Translations under genes and position numbers: made by a program | Assembly (NCBI RefSeq): GCF_028416635.1 | Contig: NZ_CP114013.1 | Span: 744,001-808,000 of the forward strand | DNA: 64,000 nt | DNA from: Baekduia alba | GTDB lineage: Bacteria > Actinomycetota > Thermoleophilia > Solirubrobacterales > Solirubrobacteraceae | Direction of reading: 5' to 3' | In this document: positions 8,720-16,533 of the stretch, in pieces | Layout: the number at the start of each line of letters is the position of its first letter | Position numbering within the stretch: position 1 is the first letter of the stretch | The notes under the pieces: model-generated | Seen by the model: only the letters and a program-made list of their open reading frames with translations | Told to the model about the DNA's origin: nothing | Database searches by the model: none

Positions 8720-9697
8720 CTACTCGTAGACGACCACGTCGGGCCGCGGCGTCATCGCCATCACGGCCTTGGGCGTCATCGTCTTGACGTCCTCCTTGTA
8801 GAACAGCTTGAAGCCGCGGCGCATGCGCGGGGTCGTGGCGACGAAGCTCTCGTACTTGGCGATCTTCACGCTGTTGGTCCCGAAGCCGTCGACGTTGACG
8901 ACGGTCTGGACGCCGCGCGTCTGCGCCAGCCGGTCGGCGCGGGCGATCATGTCGTCCGTGAACCGGTGCACGATCAGCAGCTTCTCGGGCAGGTTCTGCT
9001 CGCGCACGATCTTCCCGAGGTAGGCCGCCGCGGCGTTGACGACGTCGGCGTCGGTCGAGCCGATGACCTTGCCCGGCAGGTCGCCGGGGCCGACGTGCCA
9101 CTCGGGGTCCAGCGCGAGGCCGACGTCGGGCTGCTCGAGGAACGGCTTGAGCCGCTCGATCTCGGGGCCGAACTGGCCGCGGCCGGGCTGGATGTCGAGG
9201 ACGAGCAGCGCGTTGACCTTGCGCGCGGCTGCGTGGTAGGCGCGGATCCGGGCGAACGAGAGGTGGTCGCGGTAGAGGCCGGTCGGGCCGGGCGCGGCGG
9301 TCGCCACCGTCGTGATCAGCTCCATGGCGGGCAGGACGGGGCGCGAGCGGCGGTCGTAGGGCTTGGCCTGCCGGACGAGCTTGCGCGCCGCCTGGGCGGG
9401 CGTCCCGATGCCGAGCGCGCCGAGCTCGTCGTCGCGCGGGTTGCCGTAGAACGCGACGACGCGCCGGTCCGGGAACAGGCGCCGGCCGCCGCCGGGGAGC
9501 TGGACGGGCTTGGGCGCGCCGTCCTCGCCGGCGCCCGCCGCGCCGCTGGACGACGCGTTGGTCCCACCCTTCGCGTCGTTGCCGCCGGAGCCGATGACGG
9601 CGCCGCCGATCACCGCCGCCGCGGCGAGGACGCCGAGCGCGGACACCGCGACGATGCGTCGCTGCCGGATGGTGGCCGGGCTGGCCATGGAGGGCAT
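8720..9697 (-). CDS. membrane-anchored extracytoplasmic protein of unknown function
   Basis: About 325 aa. Residues ~13-35 form one transmembrane or uncleaved signal segment (VAVSALGVLAAAAVIGGAVI), followed by a Gly/Ser/Ala linker and a globular domain. The globular part has alternating strand and helix stretches (VVAFYGNP, LLVLDIQPGRGQF, VGLALDPEWHV, LLIVHRFTDDMI, VVNVDGFG) that suggest a TIM-barrel, perhaps glycosidase-like. I do not recognise the family and see no secure catalytic pair. Start ATG 9697 has AGGTGG just upstream; ATG 9700 and 9688 are alternatives. Its RBS lies in a hairpin (9702-9718). Probably an operon with the HAD phosphatase. Confidence 0.72.
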   Translation of the reverse strand: MPSMASPATIRQRRIVAVSALGVLAAAAVIGGAVIGSGGNDAKGGTNASSSGAAGAGEDGAPKPVQLPGGGRRLFPDRRVVAFYGNPRDDELGALGIGTPAQAARKLVRQAKPYDRRSRPVLPAMELITTVATAAPGPTGLYRDHLSFARIRAYHAAARKVNALLVLDIQPGRGQFGPEIERLKPFLEQPDVGLALDPEWHVGPGDLPGKVIGSTDADVVNAAAAYLGKIVREQNLPEKLLIVHRFTDDMIARADRLAQTRGVQTVVNVDGFGTNSVKIAKYESFVATTPRMRRGFKLFYKEDVKTMTPKAVMAMTPRPDVVVYE

Positions 9698-9701
9698 CAT
9701 G

Positions 9702-9718
9702 CCCACCTGGACGGTGGG
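9702..9718 (-). promoter_or_regulatory. hairpin over the ribosome-binding site of the 8720-9697 gene
   Basis: The inverted repeat CCCACC (9702-9707) / GGTGGG (9713-9718) has a 5-nt loop. In the minus-strand message the AGGTGG Shine-Dalgarno sequence is the 3' arm, 2-5 nt before the start codons, so the folded form would hide it. It may control translation; nothing else supports this yet. Confidence 0.35.
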
Positions 9719-9793
9719 TGCAACCTCGACATCCGGGGGATCTGGCGTCGAACCGGCGGAACCAACGGGCCGCGGGTCGGTAAGGATGGGGTG

Positions 9794-10633
9794 ATGGCTC
9801 TCCTCGATGGCAAGAAGCTCCTGATCACCGGCGTGCTGACCGATCGCTCGATCGCCTACTCGGTCGCGCGTCGCGCGCAGGAGGAGGGCGCCGAGGTCGT
9901 GCTGACCGGCTTCGGGCGTGCGCTGCGGCTGACGCAGCGGATGGCGCAGCGGCTGCCGGCGCCGCCCGACGTGCTGGAGCTCGACGTGACCGACGAGGCG
10001 CAGATCGCCGCGGTCGCCGCCGAGCTGGAGCAGCGCTGGGGTGTCGTCGACGGGGTCCTGCACGCGATCGCGTTCGTCCCGGGCGACGCGCTGGGCGGGC
10101 GCTTCCTGGAGGCGCCGATGGCCAGCGCGACCAGTGCCTTCGAGATCAGCGCGTTCTCGCTGAAGTCGCTGGGCGCGGCGTTCGCGCCGCTGCTGGAGAA
10201 GGCCGAGCACGGCGGGTCGCTCGTCGGCCTGGACTTCGACGCGACCAAGGCCTGGCCGATCTACGACTGGGCCGGCGTGTCGAAGGCGGCGCTGGAGTCG
10301 GTCAACCGCTACCTGGCGCAGTACCTCGGCCCGCGCGGGATCCGCTCCAACCTCGTCGCGGCGGGGCCGCTGCGCACGATGGCGGCGGGCGCGATCGAGG
10401 GCTTCGACGTCCTGGCTCAGGCCTGGGAGCAGGGCGCGCCGTTGAAGTGGGACCTGAGCGACCCGGAGCCGGTCGCCGACGCGTGCCTGTTCCTGCTGTC
10501 GTCGCTCTCGCGCGCGGTCACCGGCGAGATCCTGCACGTTGACGGCGGCTTCCACGCGCTGGGCGTGCACGGCGGGGCGGTCGCGCAGGCGCAGGCCGTG
10601 GCGGCCGCGGCGGCAGACGCCTCCGAGGGCTAG
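9794..10633 (+). CDS. fabI: enoyl-ACP reductase (NADH), InhA-like
   Basis: A 279-aa reductase catalysing the last step of each fatty-acid elongation cycle. The sequence ITGVLTDRSIAY is the FabI/InhA-type dinucleotide loop. The Tyr157-x6-Lys164 pair (IYDWAGVSK) and SNLVAAGPLRTMA match InhA closely. Start ATG 9794 has AAGGA 7 nt upstream; the reading frame stays open for 1.7 kb upstream only because of GC-rich composition. It is separate from the fab operon 4-10 kb away and divergent from the 9697 gene. The C-terminal ~15 residues are Ala-rich. Confidence 0.95.
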   Translation: MALLDGKKLLITGVLTDRSIAYSVARRAQEEGAEVVLTGFGRALRLTQRMAQRLPAPPDVLELDVTDEAQIAAVAAELEQRWGVVDGVLHAIAFVPGDALGGRFLEAPMASATSAFEISAFSLKSLGAAFAPLLEKAEHGGSLVGLDFDATKAWPIYDWAGVSKAALESVNRYLAQYLGPRGIRSNLVAAGPLRTMAAGAIEGFDVLAQAWEQGAPLKWDLSDPEPVADACLFLLSSLSRAVTGEILHVDGGFHALGVHGGAVAQAQAVAAAAADASEG

Positions 10634-10697
10634 TCGTTCGGCCGGTCTTGGCCGTTCGCGATCGCTAAAGCTCACCAACGCTCACCTGCCTACGTAG

Positions 10698-10717
10698 CTC
10701 CCGCGCGACGGCGGGAG
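10698..10717. other. hairpin in the fabI/S53-peptidase interval
   Basis: CTCCCGC (10698-10704) pairs with GCGGGAG (10711-10717) around a 6-nt loop. A weaker 5-bp stem is at 10639-10654. No T-tract follows. It could end fabI transcription in a GC-rich genome or belong to the peptidase leader. Near the peptidase start, TGAGTCA occurs twice (10745-10751, 10757-10763) around the Shine-Dalgarno AAGG. Confidence 0.35.
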
Positions 10718-10765
10718 TACGCTCGGCTGACGCACCACGAGCCCTGAGTCAAAAGGTGAGTCACC

Positions 10766-13234
10766 ATGAGTGATGATCAGCAGTACGTCGTCCTTCCCGG
10801 AAGCGAGCGGGCGCCGGTGCCGGGGGCGACGCGCGTCGCCGACGCGCCGTCGGAGGAGCCGGTGGAGGTCACCGTCGTGGTCCGGCGCAAGGGCGACGCC
10901 GACGCCGCGGGCGCCGTGGCGGCGCTCGCCGAGGTCCCGTCGAGCGAGCGCGAGGCGCTGTCGCCGGCCGAGCTCGAGGATCGCTACGGCGCCGCTCAGG
11001 ACGACCTGAAGAAGGTCGAGGCGTTCGCCGTGGCCAACGGCCTCGAGGTCGTCGACGCCGACGCCGCGCGCCGCCGCGTCGCGCTGCGCGGCAAGGCCGA
11101 CCAGATGGGCGCCGCCTTCGACGTCTCACTCGGGCAGTACGAGGCCGGCGACGTCTCCTATCGCGGCCGCGAGGGCGAGATCAGGATCCCGGCCGCGCTG
11201 GACGGCGTGGTCACCGCGGTGCTCGGGCTCGACGACCGCCCGCAGGCGCGCCCGCGGCTGCGGCGCGCCGCCGAGGGCCTCGTGCCCGCGGCCGCGCACT
11301 CGTTCCCGATCCCGGCGATCGCCGAGCTGTACGACTGGCCCAGCGGGACCGCCGCCGGGCAGTGGATCGCGATCATCGAGCTCGGCGGCGGCTTCCGCCA
11401 GGCCGACCTCGACGCGTACTTCCAGGGCATCGGACGCGCGACGCCGACCGTCGTCGCGGTCGACGTCGACGGCGCGACCAACGCGCCGGGCGCCGACGCC
11501 GACGGCGAGGTCATGCTCGACATCGAGGTCTGCGGCGCGGTCGCGCCCGGTGCGGACATCGCGGTGTACTTCGCGCCGAACACGACGCGCGGGTTCACCG
11601 ACGCCATCACCGCCGCCGCCCACGACGCGCAGCGCCGGCCCGGCGTGATCTCGATCAGCTGGGGCCTGCGCGAGCAGGGGTGGACCGCGCAGGCGATGCA
11701 GGCGATGGACGACGCGTGCGCCGACGCCGCGCTGCTCGGCGTGACCGTGACCGCCGCGGCCGGCGACGACGGCGCGCAGGACGGCTCCACCGACGGCAGC
11801 GCGCAATGCGACTTCCCGTCGTCGAGCCCACACGTCCTGGCGTGCGGTGGCACGCGCCTGGAGGGCGGCGGGTCGACGATCACGTCCGAGACCGTGTGGA
11901 ACAACGGCGACGGCAGCGCCACGGGCGGCGGCGTGAGCGCCGTGTTCCCGCTGCCCGCGTGGCAGGCCCAGGCCAACGTCCCCGTGTCGATCAACCCGGC
12001 CGGCCAGGCCGGGCGCGGCGTGCCGGACGTCGCCGGCGTCGGCGATCCCAACACCGGCTACCAGATCCGGGTCGACGGCCAGAACGTCACGATCGGCGGG
12101 ACGAGCGCGGTCGCGCCGCTGTGGGCGGGGCTGATCGCGCTGCTCAACGCGCGCACCGGGCGGCGGCTGGGGTTCCTGAACCCCGACCTGTACACGTGGG
12201 CGCTCGGCGGCCGCGCGTTCCGCGACGTCACGCAGGGCAACAACATCGTCCCGGGCTCGCCGGGCTACAGCGCGCAGGTCGGCTGGGACGCGTGCACGGG
12301 CCTCGGCTCGCCGCGCGGCAACGCGATCCTCCAGATCCTCCAGCCGCCGTTCCTGCTCCAGACCGGGACGCCGATCACCGCGGCCGACGCGGCGGCGAAC
12401 TTCGCGTTCGCGACCGGGCCGGTCGACGGCGACGCGCCGGCCGACCTCGTGGGGCTGAAGCGGTCGAGCACCGGGACGGGGTCGCTGGAGGTGCACGTGC
12501 TCAGCGGCGCGTCCAACTACCAGGACTTCGCCGTGCAGACGGGGACGCCGGTCGCCGAAGCCGACGCGAGCGCGAACTTCGAGTTCGCCGTGGGCGACTT
12601 CAACCGCGACGGCTCGGCCGACGTGTACTGCTTGAAGCGGTCGGCGACCGGGACCGGGATGCTGGAGGTCCACGTCCTCAGCGGCAGGGACGGCTACCAG
12701 TCCTTCCTGCTGCAGACCGGGACGCCGATCGCGCAGGCCGACGCGAGCGCGAACTTCGCGTTCGGGCTCGGCGACTTCGACGGCGACGGGTTCACCGACC
12801 TGTACTGCCTGAAGCGTTCGAGCACCGGGACCGGGCGGCTGGAGGTCCACGTGCTCAGCGGCAAGGACAACTACCAGTCCTTCCTGCTCCAGACCGGAAC
12901 GCCGATCACGGTCGCCGACGCGGCCGCGAACTTCGCCTTCGCGGTGGGCGACTACGACGGCGACGGGCGTGCCGACGTGCTCGCGCTGAAGCGGACCAAC
13001 ACCGGAACGGGGTCGCTGGAGGTCCACGTGCTGGGCGCGGCGTCGGGCTTCCAGACGTTCGCGCTGCAGACCGGGACGCCGATCACCGAGGCCGACGCGG
13101 CGGCGAACTTCGTCTTCGCGACGGGCGGCTACGCCAGCGCCGCGCGGGCCGACCTGTACTGCCTGAAGCGGACCAGCACGGGCACGGGCCGGCTCGAGGT
13201 CCACGTCCTGGGCGCCGCCGCGGACTACCAGTAG
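10766..13234 (+). CDS. S53 (sedolisin/kumamolisin) peptidase with five C-terminal repeats
   Basis: 822 aa. Residues ~1-165 are a pro-kumamolisin activation domain. The catalytic domain spans about 175-525 with Glu248 and Asp252 (DGEVMLDIE), oxyanion Asp334 (AAAGDD) and nucleophile Ser447 (GGTSAVAP). DVTQGNN and GWDACTGLG form the calcium site near 487-513. From Phe529 to the stop are exactly five 59-codon repeats (LQTGTP...LEVHVLSG); units 2-4 carry FG-GAP-like loops such as DFDGDG. No classical signal peptide is seen, as in kumamolisin. Family members are acid-active endopeptidases, autoprocessed after export. Start ATG 10766 follows AAGGTGAG. Confidence 0.95.
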   Translation: MSDDQQYVVLPGSERAPVPGATRVADAPSEEPVEVTVVVRRKGDADAAGAVAALAEVPSSEREALSPAELEDRYGAAQDDLKKVEAFAVANGLEVVDADAARRRVALRGKADQMGAAFDVSLGQYEAGDVSYRGREGEIRIPAALDGVVTAVLGLDDRPQARPRLRRAAEGLVPAAAHSFPIPAIAELYDWPSGTAAGQWIAIIELGGGFRQADLDAYFQGIGRATPTVVAVDVDGATNAPGADADGEVMLDIEVCGAVAPGADIAVYFAPNTTRGFTDAITAAAHDAQRRPGVISISWGLREQGWTAQAMQAMDDACADAALLGVTVTAAAGDDGAQDGSTDGSAQCDFPSSSPHVLACGGTRLEGGGSTITSETVWNNGDGSATGGGVSAVFPLPAWQAQANVPVSINPAGQAGRGVPDVAGVGDPNTGYQIRVDGQNVTIGGTSAVAPLWAGLIALLNARTGRRLGFLNPDLYTWALGGRAFRDVTQGNNIVPGSPGYSAQVGWDACTGLGSPRGNAILQILQPPFLLQTGTPITAADAAANFAFATGPVDGDAPADLVGLKRSSTGTGSLEVHVLSGASNYQDFAVQTGTPVAEADASANFEFAVGDFNRDGSADVYCLKRSATGTGMLEVHVLSGRDGYQSFLLQTGTPIAQADASANFAFGLGDFDGDGFTDLYCLKRSSTGTGRLEVHVLSGKDNYQSFLLQTGTPITVADAAANFAFAVGDYDGDGRADVLALKRTNTGTGSLEVHVLGAASGFQTFALQTGTPITEADAAANFVFATGGYASAARADLYCLKRTSTGTGRLEVHVLGAAADYQ
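12350..13234 (+). repeat. five tandem 177-bp coding repeats at the 3' end of the S53 peptidase gene
   Basis: Each unit is 59 codons, beginning at 12350, 12527, 12704, 12881 and 13058; the last unit's 59th codon is the stop. Every unit contains QTGTP, ADA(A/S)ANF, a degenerate metal-binding loop, LKR(S/T), TGTG and LEVHVL. Units 2, 3 and 4 have acidic loops (DFNRDG, DFDGDG, DYDGDG); units 1 and 5 have lost them. The equal lengths imply duplication by unequal recombination, then divergence. Confidence 0.95.
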
Positions 13235-13305
13235 GAGGGCGAATCGGCCTACCGTCGTAAGGCGTATCAGGCACACCGCCGGACCATTCGGCAGAATGCC
13301 CGGCA

Positions 13306-13923
13306 GTGCGACGGATCCGCGACTTCATGCCCGCGACGCTCAGCGTCGGCGTGCGCCCGATGGAGGGCATCGTGGCGGCGACGTCCAAGGACATCGCGTG
13401 GCTGCTGCCGCGCGATCCGCGCGATCCGACCCCGGGGCTGCTGCCGCGGCCGGCTCAGATCTCGTTCCTGCATCAGGGCCACCTCGTCGTGCTCCACGGC
13501 AACGCGGAGCGCGCCCAGCAGGGCTGCGTCGCGTTCCAGGCCAACCGCGAGGGCCGCGTCGACAACCTGCGCTCGAGTCCGCGGCTGGACGTGCAGCTGC
13601 CGGTGACGGTCAGCGCGGGCGGGCTGACACGGGAGACGACGACGATCAACGTGAGCGCCGGTGGCGCCATGCTGGCCGGCGGCTTCTTCGGCCCCCGCGA
13701 GTCCGCCGTCGAGGTCGCGATCCAGATGCCGCACTCCGGCCCGATCGTCGAGGCGCGCGGCCTCATCGTCCGGATCCTGCCGGAGGGCACCGGCATCCGC
13801 TTCACCGACATCGAACCCGCCGCCCGCGACCACCTCGACTCCATGGTCCTCTCCATCCGCGCCGAGCTGGCGCGCCGCTTCGCGGAGAAGGCCGCCCGCG
13901 AAGACGCGGCCAAGGGCCGCTAG
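13306..13923 (+). CDS. PilZ-domain protein (probable c-di-GMP receptor)
   Basis: 205 aa from GTG 13306; ATG 13327 is an alternative. An N-terminal YcgR-like segment (about 8-85) is followed by a PilZ domain with the c-di-GMP motifs RxxxR (Arg89-Arg93, RSSPR) and NxSxxG (NVSAGG, from Asn115). The C-terminus is a charged helix (RRFAEKAAREDAAK). PilZ proteins change partner binding on sensing cyclic di-GMP; the partner here is unknown. It is a single gene between the peptidase and a small unknown gene. Confidence 0.85.
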   Translation: MRRIRDFMPATLSVGVRPMEGIVAATSKDIAWLLPRDPRDPTPGLLPRPAQISFLHQGHLVVLHGNAERAQQGCVAFQANREGRVDNLRSSPRLDVQLPVTVSAGGLTRETTTINVSAGGAMLAGGFFGPRESAVEVAIQMPHSGPIVEARGLIVRILPEGTGIRFTDIEPAARDHLDSMVLSIRAELARRFAEKAAREDAAKGR

Positions 13924-14006
13924 CCGCGGGTCGCGTCCCCGGTCGCGCCGCCTGCCCCGGCGCCCCGACCGCTGCCGGCCCTCCGCGACCGGAGTAGCCT
14001 CAGCCC

Positions 14007-14201
14007 ATGAGCCCGATCCCCGGAGAGCCGCTCAACCCCGATCGTCGTCAGATGACGACCAAGGATGGGCGCAGGGTCAAGCTCAAGGTTCCGGGGCTCG
14101 GTCCGGAGATCAAGCCGGGAAAGACGGAGGAGCGCGGCAGCGAGGAGCCGCCGCGGGATGATCCGCGGCCGCCGATCAACCCGAACCACGCCGGGTTCTA
14201 G
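14007..14201 (+). CDS. small hydrophilic protein of unknown function
   Basis: 64 aa, very rich in Pro, Lys, Arg, Asp and Glu, with no membrane segment or cysteine. The start ATG has a GGAG 12 nt upstream. The product looks disordered (ends PRPPINPNHAGF). Codon third positions are G/C-biased as in neighbours. It meets the yjbR-type gene tail to tail with a 4-nt overlap. No family recognised. Confidence 0.5.
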   Translation: MSPIPGEPLNPDRRQMTTKDGRRVKLKVPGLGPEIKPGKTEERGSEEPPRDDPRPPINPNHAGF

Positions 14202-14533
14202 CCGGCGCGGCGCCGTTTCGGCTTCACCAGGTCATACGAGTCCTGGATCAGGTCCATCACCATCTGATCCTCCGCGTCCCCGCCGAGCGTGATGGTCAGC
14301 CAGTGCTTCTTGTTGAGGTGGTAGCCCGGCACGACCGCCTCATAGGACGCGCGGAGCGACTCGCCCAACAAGGGCTCGCACTTCAAGGACACCTTCAAGG
14401 GCTCAGACGACAACCGCGACAACGCGAAGATCTTGCCGCCCGCCTTGAAGACCGAGATCTCCGGCGCGAAGGGGAACTCCTCGACGGCTCCTGGCATCGC
14501 CAGGCACCAGTCGCGCAGCTCCGCCGGCGTCAT
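14198..14533 (-). CDS. MmcQ/YjbR family protein
   Basis: 111 aa. The sequence LRDWCLAMPGAVEEFPFAPEISVFKAGGK and the later PGYHLNKKHW and YDLVKPKRR stretches are typical of the MmcQ/YjbR (double wing, DUF419) family, which may bind DNA; its biological role is not settled. Its ATG overlaps the tetR stop codon (ATGA), so it is the last gene of the fab-tetR operon by translational coupling. Confidence 0.85.
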   Translation of the reverse strand: MTPAELRDWCLAMPGAVEEFPFAPEISVFKAGGKIFALSRLSSEPLKVSLKCEPLLGESLRASYEAVVPGYHLNKKHWLTITLGGDAEDQMVMDLIQDSYDLVKPKRRRAG

Positions 14534-15168
14534 TCGGTGAAGCTGGGCGGCGGGACGTCGGGCTTGGAGTACACGGCGCGCCACCACAGCTCGGCGAGCA
14601 CGCGGATGGACTGGTGCGCGTCGCCGCCGCCCTGGATCAGCTCGAGCGTGACGTGCCGCTCGACCATCGCCAGGAGCGCCTGGGCGGCAAGCCGCGGCGG
14701 GATGTCGGACGGCGCGATGCCGCGGGCCTGGTCGCGCGCGATCCGGTCGGTCGCGCCCGCGACGAATCGCACCACATAGGGCGCCCACTGCGGCGGGAGC
14801 CGGTCCTCTTCGCCGGACAACATCGCCGCCAGCGTCAGCACGTGCGCGTCGCGGTCGATGATCCGCACCGTCCTGGCCAGCCCGCGGCGCAGCTCGGCGC
14901 GCGGGTCGCCGCTGCCGTCCAGATACGGCGACGCGGCCTCGTACATGTCCAGGAACGCGCGCAGGATCAGCCGGTCGACCAGCGCGCGCTTGTTCGGGAA
15001 GTAGAAGTACAGCGCCGTGCGGCTGACGAACGCCCGCTTGGCGATGACGTCCATCGTCAGCCGGCGGTACTCGGTGTCGGCGAGCGCGTCGCGCGCGGCG
15101 TCGAGGATGGCCTCCTCGGTCGCGTTGCGCGACTCGTTGTTGAGAAGCGGCTCGCCGTCCGATGTCAC
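14530..15168 (-). CDS. TetR-family transcriptional regulator
   Basis: 212 aa. An N-terminal helix-turn-helix (LTMDVIAKRAFVSRTALYFYFPNKRALVDRL, residues ~38-70) precedes a helical ligand-binding domain. GTG 15168 overlaps the stop of the carboxyltransferase gene (GTGA). As the regulator at the end of the fab operon it could sense an acyl-CoA or fatty acid and control the operon, in the manner of FasR/FabR-type regulators. The dyad at 20661-20686 before fabD is a candidate site. Both statements are inference. Confidence 0.88.
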   Translation of the reverse strand: MTSDGEPLLNNESRNATEEAILDAARDALADTEYRRLTMDVIAKRAFVSRTALYFYFPNKRALVDRLILRAFLDMYEAASPYLDGSGDPRAELRRGLARTVRIIDRDAHVLTLAAMLSGEEDRLPPQWAPYVVRFVAGATDRIARDQARGIAPSDIPPRLAAQALLAMVERHVTLELIQGGGDAHQSIRVLAELWWRAVYSKPDVPPPSFTE

Positions 15169-16529
15169 GTCTTGGCCAGCTCGAGGACGTGGGCGATGCG
15201 ATCGCGCGTCTCCGACGGCGCGATGACCTCGTCCACGAACCCCGCGGCGGCCGCGACCCGCACCGGAAGGTGCTCGGCCTCGTACGCGTCGGCGAGCGCA
15301 ACCGCATCGGCGCCCGCCTCGATCTCCCGGCGGCGCACCAGCTCCACGGCCTGGCGCGCGCCCATCACGCCGATCCGGGCGTTCGGCCAGGCGAGCGTGA
15401 GGGTGGCACCGAGATCGCGGGAGTTCATGACGATGTGCGCACCACCATACGCCTGCCGCAGCGTGACCGTCACGCGCGGGACCGTCGCCCGCCCGAACGC
15501 GCGCAGCAGCGACGCGCCGTGGCGCAGGACCGCGGCCTGCTCCTGCTTGGCGCCCGGCAGGAAGCCCGGCGTGTCGGCCAGCACCACGAGCGGGATGCCG
15601 AAGCGGTCGCACAGGTCCACGAACCACGCGCCCTTCTCGGCCGCGTCGGCGTCGAGGCAGCCGCCGAGGTGCTTGGGCTGGTTGGCGATCACGCCGACGC
15701 TGCGGCCCTCGATGCGGCCGAAGCCGACGACGAGGTTCCGCGCCCAGCGCGGCGCCACCTCGAAGAAGCCGCCGCGGTCGGTCAGCCGCATCGCGACCTC
15801 GCGCACGTCGTAGACGCGGCGATCGCACTCCGGCAGCACGTCGCCCGGGTCCTGCTCCGGCGGCGCGGCCGGCGGCGCCAGCGGCGCGCCCGCGCCGCCG
15901 ACGCGATCCGGCAGGTAGGTCAGCAGCTCGCGCGTGAGCTCCGCGGCGTGGACGTCGTCGCGCGCGACGAGCTGCGCGACGCCGTTGGCGCCCTGCACCT
16001 TCGGCCCGCCCAGGTCCGCGGCGCTGATGACCTCGCGCGTGACGCGCTCGATGATCTTCGGCCCCGTCAGGAACATGAACGCGTCGGCGGTCATGATCAC
16101 GAAGTCGCCGAGCGCCGGCGAGTAGGCCGCGCCGCCCGCGCAGGGCCCGCTCACGACGCTGATCATCGGGACCGTCGCGACCGACTGCGCGCGGAAGATC
16201 GCCGCGTACGCGGTCAGCGCCGCGACGCCCTCCTGCAGGCGCGCGCCGCCGCTGTGCGGGAAGCCCACGACCGGGACGCCCAGCGCGTCGGCGCGCTCGA
16301 TCGTCCGGGCGATCGTCTCGCCGCCAGCGGTGCCGAGCGAGCCGCCCTTGAACGACCCGTCCTGCGCCCACGCGACGACCGCGCGGCCCTGGACGCGGCC
16401 CGACCCCGACAGCACGCCGTCGCCGACCGCGGAGCGGATCGGCCGGAACGTGCCGGCGTCGAACAGCAGCTCGAGCCGAGCGCGCGCCGCGAGGTGGTGC
16501 TCCAGGCCGACGTCGAAGACCGCGCTCAT
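15165..16529 (-). CDS. acyl-CoA carboxylase carboxyltransferase (beta) subunit, accD6-like
   Basis: A 454-aa carboxyltransferase that moves CO2 from biotin to acetyl- or propionyl-CoA to give (methyl)malonyl-CoA. Two crotonase-fold halves are visible with Gly-rich oxyanion motifs GPCAGGAAYSP (N half) and YGGAHIVMNSR (C half). There is no AccD zinc finger, so it is the PccB/AccD6 type. Directly downstream of fabF, it matches the arrangement of mycobacterial accD6 behind kasA, suggesting malonyl-CoA supply for FAS-II. The biotin-carboxylase partner is not in this window. At 454 aa it is shorter than the usual ~510-540. Confidence 0.9.
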   Translation of the reverse strand: MSAVFDVGLEHHLAARARLELLFDAGTFRPIRSAVGDGVLSGSGRVQGRAVVAWAQDGSFKGGSLGTAGGETIARTIERADALGVPVVGFPHSGGARLQEGVAALTAYAAIFRAQSVATVPMISVVSGPCAGGAAYSPALGDFVIMTADAFMFLTGPKIIERVTREVISAADLGGPKVQGANGVAQLVARDDVHAAELTRELLTYLPDRVGGAGAPLAPPAAPPEQDPGDVLPECDRRVYDVREVAMRLTDRGGFFEVAPRWARNLVVGFGRIEGRSVGVIANQPKHLGGCLDADAAEKGAWFVDLCDRFGIPLVVLADTPGFLPGAKQEQAAVLRHGASLLRAFGRATVPRVTVTLRQAYGGAHIVMNSRDLGATLTLAWPNARIGVMGARQAVELVRRREIEAGADAVALADAYEAEHLPVRVAAAAGFVDEVIAPSETRDRIAHVLELAKT

Positions 16530-16533
16530 CTCG

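Noticed and set aside
4437-9101. 1554-codon open frame on the minus strand
   Set aside because: Crosses recognisable genes on both strands, composition is a shadow, no domain visible.
8099-9793. Long upstream extension of the fabI frame
   Set aside because: InhA-like proteins begin at MALLDGKKLLITG; AAGGA precedes ATG 9794; the extension is antisense to two other genes.
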